Origin: Polytrichum commune
Taxonomy: Eukaryota > Streptophyta > Polytrichopsida > Polytrichales > Polytrichaceae
Assembly (NCBI GenBank): GCA_950295325.1
Contig: OX485803.1
Span: 28,708,001 to 28,772,000, forward strand
Direction of reading: 5' to 3'
DNA length: 64,000 nucleotides
The position numbers were made by a program, and so were the translations under genes. Below the pieces are notes generated by a model that saw only the letters and a program-made list of their open reading frames with translations, was not told where the DNA came from and ran no database searches. Numbering within the stretch: position 1 is the stretch's first letter; every line of letters starts with the position of its first letter. Shown here piece after piece: positions 10,621 to 22,459 of this stretch.

Positions 10621-12354
10621 AACAACGCTACAACCCACTTTCATACTTAACAAAATAATCCTTACCCTCCACACTACCATAATTCCATCAATTACCTTTG
10701 ACATTGTTACCTCATATAGAGCCCACCCCCTCAAAGGGAAATAACATGCGGGCGAAGAGGCTCTTCATTTATGCTTGCTCCATATGGAGCCGGCATTTAT
10801 ATCTATTTGTCGTTTGTCATATTCGAGGATGTGGCGTTCAAGTGTATGATGGGGCCTTTGTCTGGTGTTTCTTGCATTGAGTGCTACTAGTCTTTATGGA
10901 GGTAGCATGGTACAGTAGGGTGTGCGTGTTCACGTGGAACTTCTATGGTCTAGTTTGCATCCCCATCTGGCTAGTGCATCCGCTTGCTCCTTGCCATCGA
11001 TATTAGCGTGGGCATTGCCATCACGAACATATAGCACATGTCATGATGTGACTTACAATGATATTCACGTCACAATATTTTCAATTCCTAGTGAAAGGCT
11101 ATCTATGTCACACTAATCAAAAAAAAATAAAAATAGTTATCAAAAGCATACTTATGACGGTTTTGATAATTAATGTGATTTACAAGACATTCTTCAATGA
11201 GATCACCATGCTCACTTTGTAAAGAATCGGGTAAGGTGGATGCTAATAGATGCTTGAATCATCATGTGTAGATGCTAGACAATCAATCCAAATCTGCAAT
11301 TTACAATAAGGAAGAACCATGTTCTACTGTGAATAGGTAGAAACCAAACAATGAGCATGGGTGAAGAATATCATATATATACACCAAATAAGAGGCCATT
11401 CTAATAAAAAATGTCACACAATGTAGTGTGTTTAACGAATAGAGTGGACTGGAACTTGTGCATATGATGATCAGAACATCAAAAAATTCAGTGAGCAAAG
11501 TTTCGACATAATTATCAGTTATGATGATTATGGAGGAGTGCAGTGGTTTGCATGTCATTAATGAGGTTGAAAGGCTACAAAGTTTCCACACATTCAAAAA
11601 GTTATCGGATGTCATGGATGCCACTGCATATATGTTGATATTGATGAAACATTTTTGAAGTATGTTCTTGTTTATATATAGCTGTTGCTCTGCTGAACAA
11701 TAGCCATTAATTATATACCTCATGGAGGCCAGTCATCTGCCTATATTAAAGAACGTTGAAACATGGTTATTGGTGTGGCTATATATAATCAACTATTCAT
11801 GTGAAATTTGAAATTTCTGATAGCAATCCAATGAATGTAACTTCCTGTTTTTAAAGCCCTAGCAAGCTAGACGGCAGCAATTACTTAGGGCCGGTTCACA
11901 CGAGTTCCAAGTCACTTGAGGTTAATCTGTGCAATCTTAGCCGTTGAGAGCATGGAAGTTAGGACTTATCACTTCACACATGTTTCAAGTCCTAAGTCTC
12001 AACTTTGAGATTTGGGCGAACCAACCCATACACTCGTTCCTTGTTGGATGCCTAAACCCTTGCCTCCAAGGAACCAGTGTACGGGTTGGTCAGCCCCAAC
12101 CCAACTATGACATGGACGTTTACATGGCAACACTTTTCAGAGGTGAGGCTCGGGACTTGTGTTGAAAGTTGGGTCGAGCAAAAAGCTAGACCAAACTCTC
12201 AACACAACTCCTGCGAACATTTTTGCAGAAAACAATCAAGCTTCGACTTTAATGATAGCTAACCATGTGTTAACGATTTCTTGAGTTGGGGCTTTGCCTC
12301 CATGTTGTGATTGTATGCGGAAACGGTGTCAAATCATCCCTACAAACATAGCCC

Positions 12355-13787
12355 GGGTATTCTACTACACTGATAATCCCAATTAGTGTGTGTTACTATT
12401 CTGAGTTGCATATTGCTATAACTGTTTAATGAGATTGTAATATTTTACCAAGCAAAGTCATTTATGTTTGATAGTGTTTGAACAACCTACTGAAATTTCG
12501 TTAGTAAAAATTGAACTCATGAGTCAGACGTTATTGCACTGTGTAACTCCAAACAGTAACACACACTAATTGGGATAATCAATGAAGTGTTATCCTCTTG
12601 TTCTCGTTTCACTCTCGATGTTTCCTTGCCTACACAAACATTATGATTGTCCAATTCTTTTTTCTTTTTCTTTTTCTTTTTTTCCTGACAGGAATTAGTG
12701 ATTTTTCACATGATGCACTTGAATGTCGTGATTACCACCCCTTCTGGTTACGGGTAAGGGTAGTAGGTATCTTATTCGATAGGGTTGATGATGAGGAGAT
12801 TTCGATACTAACTTATGGCCACTCCACACACGAGACCAAAGGGCCCTGTGACCATTGCATTCTAAGATCTCTCGTTGGTCGAAAAGGCCGAGACCGTCCA
12901 AGTTCACTTCACACTAGAAGGTTTAAGGGCCCAAAGAAAATTATGATGGATGAAGAGTCTACATGGATTCTTACATGGCAGATTATAAATAATGTTTCAT
13001 GGTTTGTTGGAAAGTTGCGTCAAGTCCACCTTCAAGAGGTACGCTCAACATATATTTTGGCAGATTACGTTAGAGGTACGGTTCTTGGATGAGAATCAAG
13101 GGTCCTCACAACTACATGGTCATGGTCCTTGGCTCGTGTGTGAAGTGGCCCTTATGTTAACATCAAAGTTGATGAGGTTACTAAGCTACAATGATTTGTG
13201 TAATTACGTTGTCTTTTTGAATAGGTTGCCTCTTTACCCATGCAAATTGCAACCTCATATTACAAAATTTATAATAGTTTTTAAAGTTATTTATTGGTGT
13301 AACAAACACAAAAATATTGAATTTTATTTTATTGTGGTAATAAGTATTCAAAATAATGTGAAATATCGATAAATCAACATGAGGCAACCTAATTGTACAT
13401 ATTGGTGTAGGTAAGTCTCAGGGTAAAGTTTAACGATCATGTTGGATGGCAACTTGGAATGTGAAGTATGCTACTCGACTTATTAGGGTGCATCTCCATT
13501 GAGAAGCAGAAATGGAATGGGATTGCCACCTTGGTGCCACTTTCTCCAAGCATGAAATGTATTTCTACAACATGGTGGTTATGAATGGAGTGGATGGAGG
13601 TGGGGTGCATGACGTGGGAGTGGTTGAAATGTATATGTTGATTAAGAAGGAGATCTCAATGGCAAAATCATGAGGGGATATAGATAAATTATATTTTGGT
13701 GTAAGACTGGTAGTGAAGTACCTAAATAATTTCTAAGAAATAATAATGAAGTATAATTCTCGTACAAATATCGAAGGCATATTCTAC
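12355..13787 (+). repeat. 1.4-kb tandem duplication, copy 1
   Basis: Matches 13788-15876 along its whole length at an offset of about 1432 bp, allowing for the MITE in copy 2. Shared landmarks are a pyrimidine-rich run before CTGACAGGAATTAGTG and the block AAAATCATGAGGGGATATAG near the end. An open stretch at 12598-13092 (164 codons) is broken in copy 2 and matches no family I know. Its first ~230 bp are a MITE (12364-12590). Confidence 0.85.
12364..12590. mobile_element. Short MITE at the head of copy 1 of the duplication
   Basis: Ends are inverted repeats of 30 bp or more: left ATAATCCCAATTAGTGTGTG, right complement ATTATCCCAATTAGTGTGTG. In copy 2 the ends read ACTACAACGATTATCCCAAT and ACTACAATGATTATCCCAAT. 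Flanks TATTCT and TATCCT hint at a worn 6-8 bp target duplication, as in hAT elements, but this is not firm. Confidence 0.65.
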
Positions 13788-13981
13788 TACAACGATTATC
13801 CCAATTAATGTGTGTTATTATTCAAAGTTACGCAGTGCTATAATTATTTAATGAGATAGTAATATTTTACCAAGCAAAACCATTTATGTTTTATAGTGTC
13901 TGAACAACCTATTGAAATTTTGTTAATAAAAACTGAATTCATGAGTTAGATGTTATTGTACTACGTAACTCCGAAGAGTAA

Positions 13982-14624
13982 GGGCATGCCCACTCTCCTT
14001 GCATCTGCATTTCCACTTTAACATCCACAATGCAAATTCAAATGCAGGGAAGCCGCACACTCACTAGCATGTATATCAAACGCGGATGAAAAGTGATGCC
14101 AGAAGCCTCAATCTCCCTGCATATGTGAGAGATATGCAGGGAGGGTTATCTATAATAAGACAAGGTTTTTTTTAAACCTTCGACCTACTTATTTTCTCTA
14201 GTATCAAATAGTTATAGATGATCTAATATGTGAATTTGAGAGATAACTAGTTGAGGTTTGAGACTTCAAAAAAATTACTAGTTATAGATGATCCAGGTGA
14301 GTTTGAGAAATAACCGGTTGAGGTTTGAGACTTTAGGAAAAATTCTAGTTATAGACGAACCGGATGAGTTTGAGAAATAAGCGGTCAAGGTTTGAGACTT
14401 CAGAAAATTAACCATCACAAATGAACCAAACAAGTTTGAGAAATAACCAGTTGAAGTTCATGACTTCAAAAAATTACCGATCATTTTCAAAGAAATTCAA
14501 AAGTTGGCAAGAAAAACAATGCAGGTGGAGTGGTAGTTTTTCTTGAGTTTGCATCCACATCCTGGACGGAGGCCACTTTTCATTCCTAGTTACAGATGCA
14601 GATCCAAGACGATTGGGCTTGCTC
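13982..14624. mobile_element. PIF/Harbinger (Tourist-like) MITE
   Basis: Terminal repeats GGGCATGCCCACTCTCCTTG and (right end, complemented) GAGCAAGCCCAATCGTCTTG, both followed by GATCTGCAT or GCATCTGCAT. TAA lies on each side (13979-13981, 14625-14627). Copy 1 of the duplication has the empty site, with a single TAA at 12557-12559. The 3-bp TWA duplication and GGG/GAGC ends fit PIF/Harbinger. The interior has four ~65-bp repeats built around GAGTTTGAGAAATAA (14210-14470). Confidence 0.88.
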
Positions 14625-15386
14625 TAACACACACTAATTGGGATAATCATTGTAGTGATATCCTCTTGAACTCATTTCACTCTAGATGTTTCCCTGCCTA
14701 CACAAACATTATGACTGTCCGATTCTTCTCTCTCTCTTTTTTTTTGTTTTTTTTTTCTGACAGGAATTAGTGTTTTTTCACATGATGCACTTGAATGTCG
14801 TGAATACCACTCCTTCTAGTTAGGGGTAAGGGTAGGTATCTGATTTGATAGGGTTGATGATAAGGAGATTTCGATACTAACTTATGGCCACTCCGCACAC
14901 GAGACCGAAGGGGCCCATGACCATTGCATTCTAGGATCTCTCGTTGGTCAAGAAGGCCGAGACCGCCCAAGTTCACTTCACACTAGAACGCGAAGGTGTA
15001 AGGGTCCAAAGAAATTATGATGGATGAAAAGTCTATGTGGATTCTCATATGACAGATTATAAACAATGTTCTATGGTTTGCCGGAAGTTGCGTCAAGTCC
15101 ACCTTCAAGAGGTATGCTTGACGCATATTCCGGTAGACCAAGTCATAGGTATGACTTTTGGATGAATATCAAGGATCCTCATAGTTATATGGTCAGGTTC
15201 CTTAGCTCGTGTGTGAAGTGGCCCTTATGTTGGCATCAATGTTGATGAGGTTACTAAGCTACATCGATATGTGTGATTACGTTGTCTTTATGAATAGGTC
15301 GGCTCTTTACCCATGCAAATTGCAACCTCATATTACAAATTTTATAATAGTTTTGTTCAGTTATTTATTGGTGTAACAAATACAAA

Positions 15387-15388
<2 letters not shown>

Positions 15389-15423
<35 letters not shown>
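15389..15423. repeat. (AT)n microsatellite
   Basis: About 17 AT dinucleotides; absent from the equivalent place in copy 1 of the duplication. Confidence 0.95.
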
Positions 15424-15427
<4 letters not shown>

Positions 15428-16117
15428 CGGTAATAATTATTCAAAATAATGTGAAATATTGATAAATTAGCATGAGGCAACCTAATTGTACATATTGGTG
15501 TAGGTAAGTCTCAAGATACATTTAACCATCGTGCTAGATGGCACCTTTGGAATGTGAAATATGCTACTTGACTTATTAGGGTGTGTCTCCATTGAGAAGT
15601 AGAAATGAAATGAGATTGACAATTTAGTGCCACTTTTCTCCAAGCATGCAGTGTATTTCTACAATATGATGGTTATGAATGGAGGGGATGGGGGTGGGGT
15701 GCATGATGTGGGAGTAGTTGAAATGTATATGTTGATTGAGAAGTAGATCTCAATGGCAAAATCATGAGGGGATATAGATAAATTATATTTTGGTGTAAGA
15801 CTGGTAGTGGAGTACCTAAATAATTTGTAAGAAGAAATAATGAAGTATTTTTTTTTGTACATATATTGAAGGGCCATTTCTTGCGAGACTTTTTTTTCTT
15901 TCCCTTTCTTGTATAGATAGGGTATGGTATTGCCTCTTTAATTGACTTTTGTATTTTATATACACTTTACTCTATGTCTTAGTGTTCACTTTGTATGTAT
16001 ATCCCTTTTTGGTCCACCCAAAGCTGTATGTAGGGATTTTGAAATGAAGGCAACACACGCACATGACGTATGCCTTTAGTAAAAGGGTGCATCTCTAAGG
16101 GAGGATTCGGACGACAT

Positions 16118-17010
16118 GAGGGTGAATTTCAATTGTAAGCAGGTGTCATGTCATAATGCACCCCTACTATATTCAGTTGACCGGTTCGCATCATAAAAGT
16201 AAGCCATTACAAACCCACTTGTGAGATTAGAAGCTCATTATACTATGCACCTATGATATTCAAAGTTATGTGTTGGTGTAAGATGGCAGTGGAGCACCTA
16301 TCACCTTTCAAGGATGATGCCGATTAGATTAGTAATATCCCTTGCGATCATAGCTTCCAGCGAAAGGGGGGGGGGTGCATTTGAATAGCAAGTAGACGTC
16401 ATATTATAACCCCCCCCCCCCCCAACTATCATACATGTAGTTGACCAATTTGCAATATACAACTAAGCCATTACGAACCCACTTGAGATGAGACGCTCAT
16501 TACACTATGCACGTTATGATTGGTTAACGAATACACATAATTTGTCAATAAATATGCAAGAGCGAGCGAGCAAGAGACTCGACACTATAAAGCAGAGCAT
16601 GATCAATGCTAGAAAATCGGACTTGGTGGGTGGTCCGGTATCTATGTTATTCAAAGTTATGTGTTGGTGTAAGATGGTAGCAGAACACCTATCACCTTTC
16701 GAGGACGATGCCGATTAGGTTAGTAATATCCCTTGCGATCATCAGTTCGAGCGGAGGGACCGGGGTGAATTTGAATACCAAGTAGATGTCATATTATAAT
16801 GTTGCCCCCCCTCACGATCGTGTAATGCGGTTGACCAATTTGCGATATACAACTAAGCCGTTACGAACCCACTTGCGATGAGACGCTCATTACACGACAC
16901 ACGATATGATTTGTCAATAAATACGAGAGCGAGCGAGAGACTCTCTCGACACTGTAACGCGGAGCATGACCAAGGCTAGAAAATGAGACTCCCTCGGTGG
17001 CTGGTCCGGC
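16118..17010 (+). repeat. 390-bp tandem duplication with a partial third unit
   Basis: The block TTCAAAGTTATGTGTTGGTG starts at 16259 and 16650 (391 bp apart), and AAGCCRTTACGAACCCACTT starts at 16465 and 16855 (390 bp apart). A third, incomplete unit precedes them (16118-16258, lacking about 127 bp). The units carry poly-G and poly-C runs at equivalent places with different lengths. No gene recognised. Confidence 0.85.
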
Positions 17011-17109
17011 ATTAAGATAAAGTGACCCCCCCCCCCCCCCCCTTCTTCAGCCTTCCTTCCTTCCATCCACCCACCCACTCTCTTCACTCACCCACCCACT
17101 GGCTGTTGC

Positions 17110-17180
17110 TGTTCTGGTCACTTCTGGTCACTTCTGGGCTGTTCTGGGCTGTTCTGGGCTGTTCTGGTTTGTTCGGGTGC
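17110..17180 (+). repeat. 10-bp minisatellite
   Basis: GTTCTGGGCT repeats three to four times after two units of CTTCTGGTCA. It sits between poly-C tracts at 17026-17042 and 17257-17268. No gene recognised from 17011 to 17396. Confidence 0.85.
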
Positions 17181-17396
17181 AGTGGGAGTAGGTTCCTCAT
17201 CAAAGCCCTTCTTTAAATGTATGCAAGCTGGCTGCCACAGCTTTTATAGAATCCTTCCCCCCCCCCCTTCTTCATCACTCCTCCTCCTCCGCCCGCGCGG
17301 GGGGGGGGGTGCTCCTCCGCCGGGACTCTCAAGTACGACGTCCTGAGCGTGCCCGTGTTGTTTGGTGGGGAGCTTTTGTTTGGGCCCACGCCCACT

Positions 17397-18590
17397 CTCA
17401 GCCACGGGAATTGTGGCAGCCATGGAGGGAGGGAGGGAGTTGAGGGACGGGAAACGTCACGTAACGTCACCAAGGGCCGCTTTACACAAGGACCCGGCAG
17501 CCGTGACCATGAAAAGTCTGAGGGCCTTTGAGACTAACCTAAAGGCCGTACTGTGGGAATTTAGAAATCCAATGTGACGGGACGGGTCCTCGAGTTTTAG
17601 GGTAAAGTGAAAGTGGACCATGTTGAGTGACCCAAGCACAATCTCAGCCACGGGAATTGTGGCAGCCATGTCGGGAGTGAGTTGAGGTGAAAAATGTTGT
17701 GTAACGTTACTAGGGGTCATTTTACACAAGGACCCGGGAGCTGTGATCATGACAAGTTTGAGGGCCCTTGAGAATAACCTAAAGGCCGGTAATGTGGGAA
17801 TTTACAGATCCAATGTGATGGGTCTTCGAGTTTCAGTGTCAATTGAAAGTGGACCATGTTGAGTGACCCAAGCACAATCTCAGCCACGGGAGTTGTGGCA
17901 GCCATGTCCGGAGTGAGTTGAGGTGGAAAATGTTGTGTAACATTACTAGGGGTCATTTTACACAAGGACCCGGGAGCCGTGACTATGACAAGTCTGAGGG
18001 CCCTTGAGAATAATCTAAAGGCCGGTAATGTGGGAGTTTAGAAATCCAATGTGATGGGTCTTCGAGTTTCAGTGTCAAGTGAAAGTGGACCAGGTTGAGT
18101 GACCCAAGCACAATCTCAGCCATGGGAATTGTGGCTGCCATGTCGGGAGTGAGTTGAGGGGGAAAACGTTGTGTAACGTTACTAGGGGTCATTTTACACA
18201 TGGACCCAGGAGCCGTGATCATGAAAAGTTTGAGGGCCCTTGAGACTAACCTAAAGGCCAATACTATGGGAATTTAGAAATCCAATGTGACGGGATGGGT
18301 CCTCGAGTTTTAGGGTAAAGTGAAAGTGGATCATGTTGAGTGACCCAAGCACAATCTCAACCACGGGTATTGTGGCTGCCATGTCAGGAGTGAGTTGAGG
18401 TAGAAAATGTTGCGTAACGTTACTAGGGATCATTTTACACATGGACCCGAGAGCCGTGATCATGAAAGTCTGAGGGCCCTTGAGAATAACCTAAAGGCCG
18501 TGATTGTGGGAATTTAGAAATCCAATGTGACGGGTCCTCAAGTTTCGGTGTAAAAGTGATAGTGGACCCATGTTGAGTGACCGTGACATG
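17397..18590 (+). repeat. Satellite-like array, five units of about 240 bp
   Basis: The landmark GCCACGGGAATTGTGGCAGC or close variants starts at 17401, 17647, 17883, 18119 and about 18360 (spacings 246, 236, 236 and 241 bp). Each unit then has a TTTTACACAAGGACCCGGGA-type block, GAGGGCCCTTGAGAATAACC and AAAGTGGACCATGTTGAGTG. Minus-strand frames of 70-97 codons recur in the units but only because the DNA repeats; I do not regard them as genes. A lone relative lies at 30201-30352. Confidence 0.92.
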
Positions 18591-21430
18591 TATCCGGGTT
18601 CGGTAGGGATGTTTTTCTAAAGATTTTCAAAAACTCGTGTTGTGGTAGGGAGTTTTGCTTGACTTTCGGCAGTTCGTCGTGTTTAAGAAGTGTTCACGTG
18701 GTGTCGGAACCCCCGGTTTTGGTGAAATGAAAGGGAGGGTGGTTGACTTCGGCCAAAAGATGGTTATATAAAAATATAACTTTTTATGGAATATTTTGAA
18801 GGCACCTTTGAAGTTAATTTTTGATGCAGAGTTACTTTGTTTGTATGATATAAACATGTTGGATTGAATGTTGACATAACTTAGCTAGTTTCATATCAAG
18901 CACACGTCACAAATAAAATACAGTAGTTAAGGATTAATCACAACCCACATTGAATTGAAGGTACCGCCGGCCGATTGAAAATGTCGTACCGCGAGCACGT
19001 CCGAACTAGAACAATCAATGAAATTCTAACATATTTATGATTATATTGTCGTAACCATGGCCTATCCACGGTACGCCCGTGAAGCCGTTAATGAGACCCC
19101 TTGCAACAACCACTTGCTAATGAATTTTAGTGAGCATGCTATAATACTCAGCTTGAGTGTATTATGTACACACAGAGCATTATGGCTCCCATTAGAGTGC
19201 ATTATGGCTCCCACAGAGCAGAAGAGAGGAGCTAAGTAATATTATGTACATCTTATCTTCACCACAAACATGTCTCATGTCAACTAGTGTAGCATGATGC
19301 ACACATGTCACAACAATGGTGCACATGAACATATACACATGATTCTTTTACATATGTTGAATGTACGGTGCACCCCGTTTTGATCGACCAACTGTTTCAC
19401 ATGGGCTCAAGATTTCATCCTCATGGCTCTAAGATTTTGCGAGTTCTCAAATATTTTTATAAATATAATTAAACATTTTTTGAAATCAGTATTAAATCAT
19501 GATTTAACACGATTCTTGAATCATTTTTTCAATCAAGTCTTATGAAATGCTTCCAACCAAATAAAACTAACATTTCGCCACTCACTCGAGTGACGAAGTA
19601 GCCTCCCTCATCCGGTATCGTGTTTCCACGTTTCCAAACATGAGAACAAAGTGTGGAGCAAAACGAATGTGATCGGGAGAGATGATTGTGGCCTCTAACT
19701 TCGGATTGTGGGCAAACGCCGTGATCATTGTTATGTGTAAGTTTTTGGCCGCGAGTTTGTGGTGTAAATTTCATCGGACTCGAATCCCATTGAAGCTTCC
19801 ATGGCTTCAAGGCTTCCGATTGAAGCGGATGCTGAACTTTTTGGATGATGATTTGCTGACACTTGTGCGGGGGAGATGATCAATGATGCTCTTCGAGCCC
19901 TCGAGTCAGGTGGTACTTTGAATGCGTGTCCACATCCTTGTTATTATAATTATTATTGTTATCATTTCTACTGTAAATCATGCACATCGAAATCATTCAT
20001 GTATAAGTCGCTCAAACACTTGGTAGTACTAGGTACAATGGGTATGGAATTTGGGGTGGGTTTACGTTTGGGTCCGGGGTCCAAAACAATCTTCAATGGA
20101 CCTTGTTTTTGGATCGAAGCTTGGAAATTGGTTTTCTAAATGAGGAATGTGTTTTTTTTTTTAAAAACTTGGGACCAATGAGATTTGGCGGGAAAGTGAT
20201 GTCACATTATAGCTACTTCATTTTTTCATATCGTAGACCTGGATCCTAGTGTAAACTCCTTGAGTCCAGATTTTTGCTCTCAATCAATAAGATCGTTTGA
20301 TTTTGAAGTTTCTTTGGTCTTGGTCGACCCTAGTATAAACGCATTCTTAGTGTCAGGTATACTAAGATAAACGGGTCCCAAAATGGACACTTTTGCTATC
20401 CACTCGATTCTTGAAGGATATGTAACACAAAATTGCAAGATGAGTAAAGTAAGCGGACCTTTCATGTTTTTAGTTTTTAGTTATTATTATGATTATTATA
20501 TATAATATTATATGTTTATATGTTTATAGGTATAAATATAAATTGAATGTCTATATTTGAGTGGTTTGTGGTTAGGTGCGAATGTAAGAACGCACACCAA
20601 ACAACATGTGTTGGAACAAGATTGGATAATGTGCTCAAAAAGCAATTTGGTAAGTTTTAACTCACCTTGCCAATCTCAAGTTAAGTGTTATATTTGATCA
20701 CCACAAAGGCTTCATTTTGAACTTATAGACCTAATCTTTTTGCCTACCACTTTTCTGCCATCTGATAGCCATTGGTGGGAGATAGTTGCAGTTGTAGCAA
20801 TTATGCTACCCACCTCATCCACGTACGCCTTCTCTCTACAACCCCACTACCAATTGCAGAGATTTGCTCGCATTCTCAACATATTTGATGTTAGTTGTGG
20901 TTATTGTGTCATGGGTTGCGATGTGGAGATGGTTGTTCTATTTGTTGCAGTATGTATTGATTTGAAGAAATGGAAGCTAAAATTCGACTACTAGGAGTTT
21001 AAGTGAGAAGAGAACATTGTGTCCGTGACCCTAGTACCTAAGCAAAAAGAATGTGGAATGTTTTGCTCTTGCTTTGGAATGAACTAGAAATTTTAAAAAA
21101 ATTGTTTGTGAATTGGCACCCTAATATGACCACAACATACTTTTCATATAGAATCAATTCCAATTGAAACATGTCATTTTTGGTGTCATTGGTGAGCTCA
21201 CAAGTTTGAAGAAATTGTTTGTTTGAAACACAAAAATGGTGTGCCAATTCATAAGAATCTCTTGAAAGAATCTTATGTATGGTTGGTGCATGAATATTAT
21301 ATGGTAATGTGGCATTTGAAAGCATTGATGTTGCTGTTGCATTTCATCTCATAAAGTGAATTTTTGTTAGCATTTCATATGTTATAAACATCATGTAATA
21401 AGTGTCACCTTAAGTATTTCATGTGTGATA
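18591..21430. other. AT-rich region without recognisable gene
   Basis: Only short frames (up to 95 codons) in several orientations, none matching a family I know. A minus-strand partial copy of dispersed family F lies near 20550-20660. The motif GGCCAAAAGAT(G)GTTATATAAAAAT near 18750 recurs, slightly changed, in a ThrRS intron near 22815. Confidence 0.6.
20549..20660 (-). repeat. Dispersed family F, partial copy
   Basis: ATTTGAGTGGTTTGTGGTTA, CATGTGTTGGAACAAGATTG and GATAATGTGCTCAAAA match the complement of the family's distal end. Confidence 0.65.
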
Positions 21431-21432
21431 TT

Positions 21433-22045
21433 CAGTTATTGCAAATTATCAATCCTTTATAATAACCACCCTTCAGATACATCCTAAGGATAATTGAAGG
21501 GTAATCTAATTAACTGAACCTAGGATAACCACCACCATTTTCAAGGACAACCTTTACCATGACCGCCAAACACATAAAAGAGTCCTCTATAACCATAACC
21601 TTCATTCACAAGATTTGAGCTTTTCAAAAGTTATCTTTCTCCTTCATTTCCCAACCGCCTCAAAGAAGAGGTTAACTTTACCCTTTGAGGGAAGCTCATT
21701 ACCAAATAACCACCCAATACGGATGATACCTATGCTTGCTTGTTGGTTATTGTGAATTATTATACTTTATCTGTGACTAACCTTCGGATATCCTAAGGAT
21801 AATCAAGGGTAATCCAATTAACCTAACCTAAGATAACTGCCACCATTTCCAAAAATAACCTTAAGCTTGCGCGCCAAGGACTCCAAAATCCTTACCCGTA
21901 ACTGTAACTTTCATTTGCAAGTTTTTATCTTTTAAACATTATCCTTATCCTCCATTCACCGGCTGCCTCGAGGAAGACATTAACCTTACCCTTTGAGGCG
22001 AGCTCAATACCAATAACTGCCCAACATTGGAAAACTCCAACTTTG
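21433..22045 (+). repeat. ~300-bp tandem duplication
   Basis: 21433-21720 and about 21745-22045 share TCCTAAGGATAAT, AAGGGTAATC, CCATTTTCAAGGA/CCATTTCCAAAAA and TTACCCTTTGAGG in the same order at roughly 310-bp offset. It lies just downstream of the ThrRS 3' end. No gene recognised. Confidence 0.75.
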
Positions 22046-22459
22046 ACTATAGAATACAACACGAACAATTTGCACTGATCGGTGCACCTATGCTTGGTTC
22101 TTGCATGGGGTTGCAGCCACTCACATTCACATAGATTGAGATGGTCTTCCTTCAAGAGTTCACCTCAATCCCTTGGTAGTGTTCTCTAAATCAATGTTAG
22201 GTTTAAGCCATAGAACCAATGCTTCTCACCTGCGATTTGAAATTCGGCATTCAAGCTAGCAGTATTTGCAAGTGGCGAAGTGATATATCTTTCAATGATT
22301 GTATACAAGCTGACCATACAAGGTGACCAGCAAGCTATAAATTACAGGAGTGGCAAAATTCAGAAGCCAATCAGCTGAACACGTCTATGTGCCCCAAAAT
22401 TAATTGAACTGCATGACAACAGCAAATGCGTAGTCCAATTCTGATCTACAATTGAATCA

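Larger units (their letters stand above)
13788..15876 (+). repeat. 1.4-kb tandem duplication, copy 2 (interrupted)
   Basis: Second copy of 12355-13787, enlarged by a 643-bp MITE at 13982-14624 and an (AT)n run at about 15389-15423. Divergence from copy 1 is visible but modest (many single-base changes), so the duplication is not recent. No coding function recognised. Confidence 0.85.

Noticed and set aside
12598-13092. 164-codon frame as a gene
   Set aside because: It lies in a duplicated repeat, opens with a poly-pyrimidine-encoded Phe run, and its counterpart in copy 2 is broken.
17457-18463. Recurring 70-97 codon minus-strand frames in the 240-bp array
   Set aside because: They repeat only because the DNA repeats; frames are interrupted differently in each unit and match no family.
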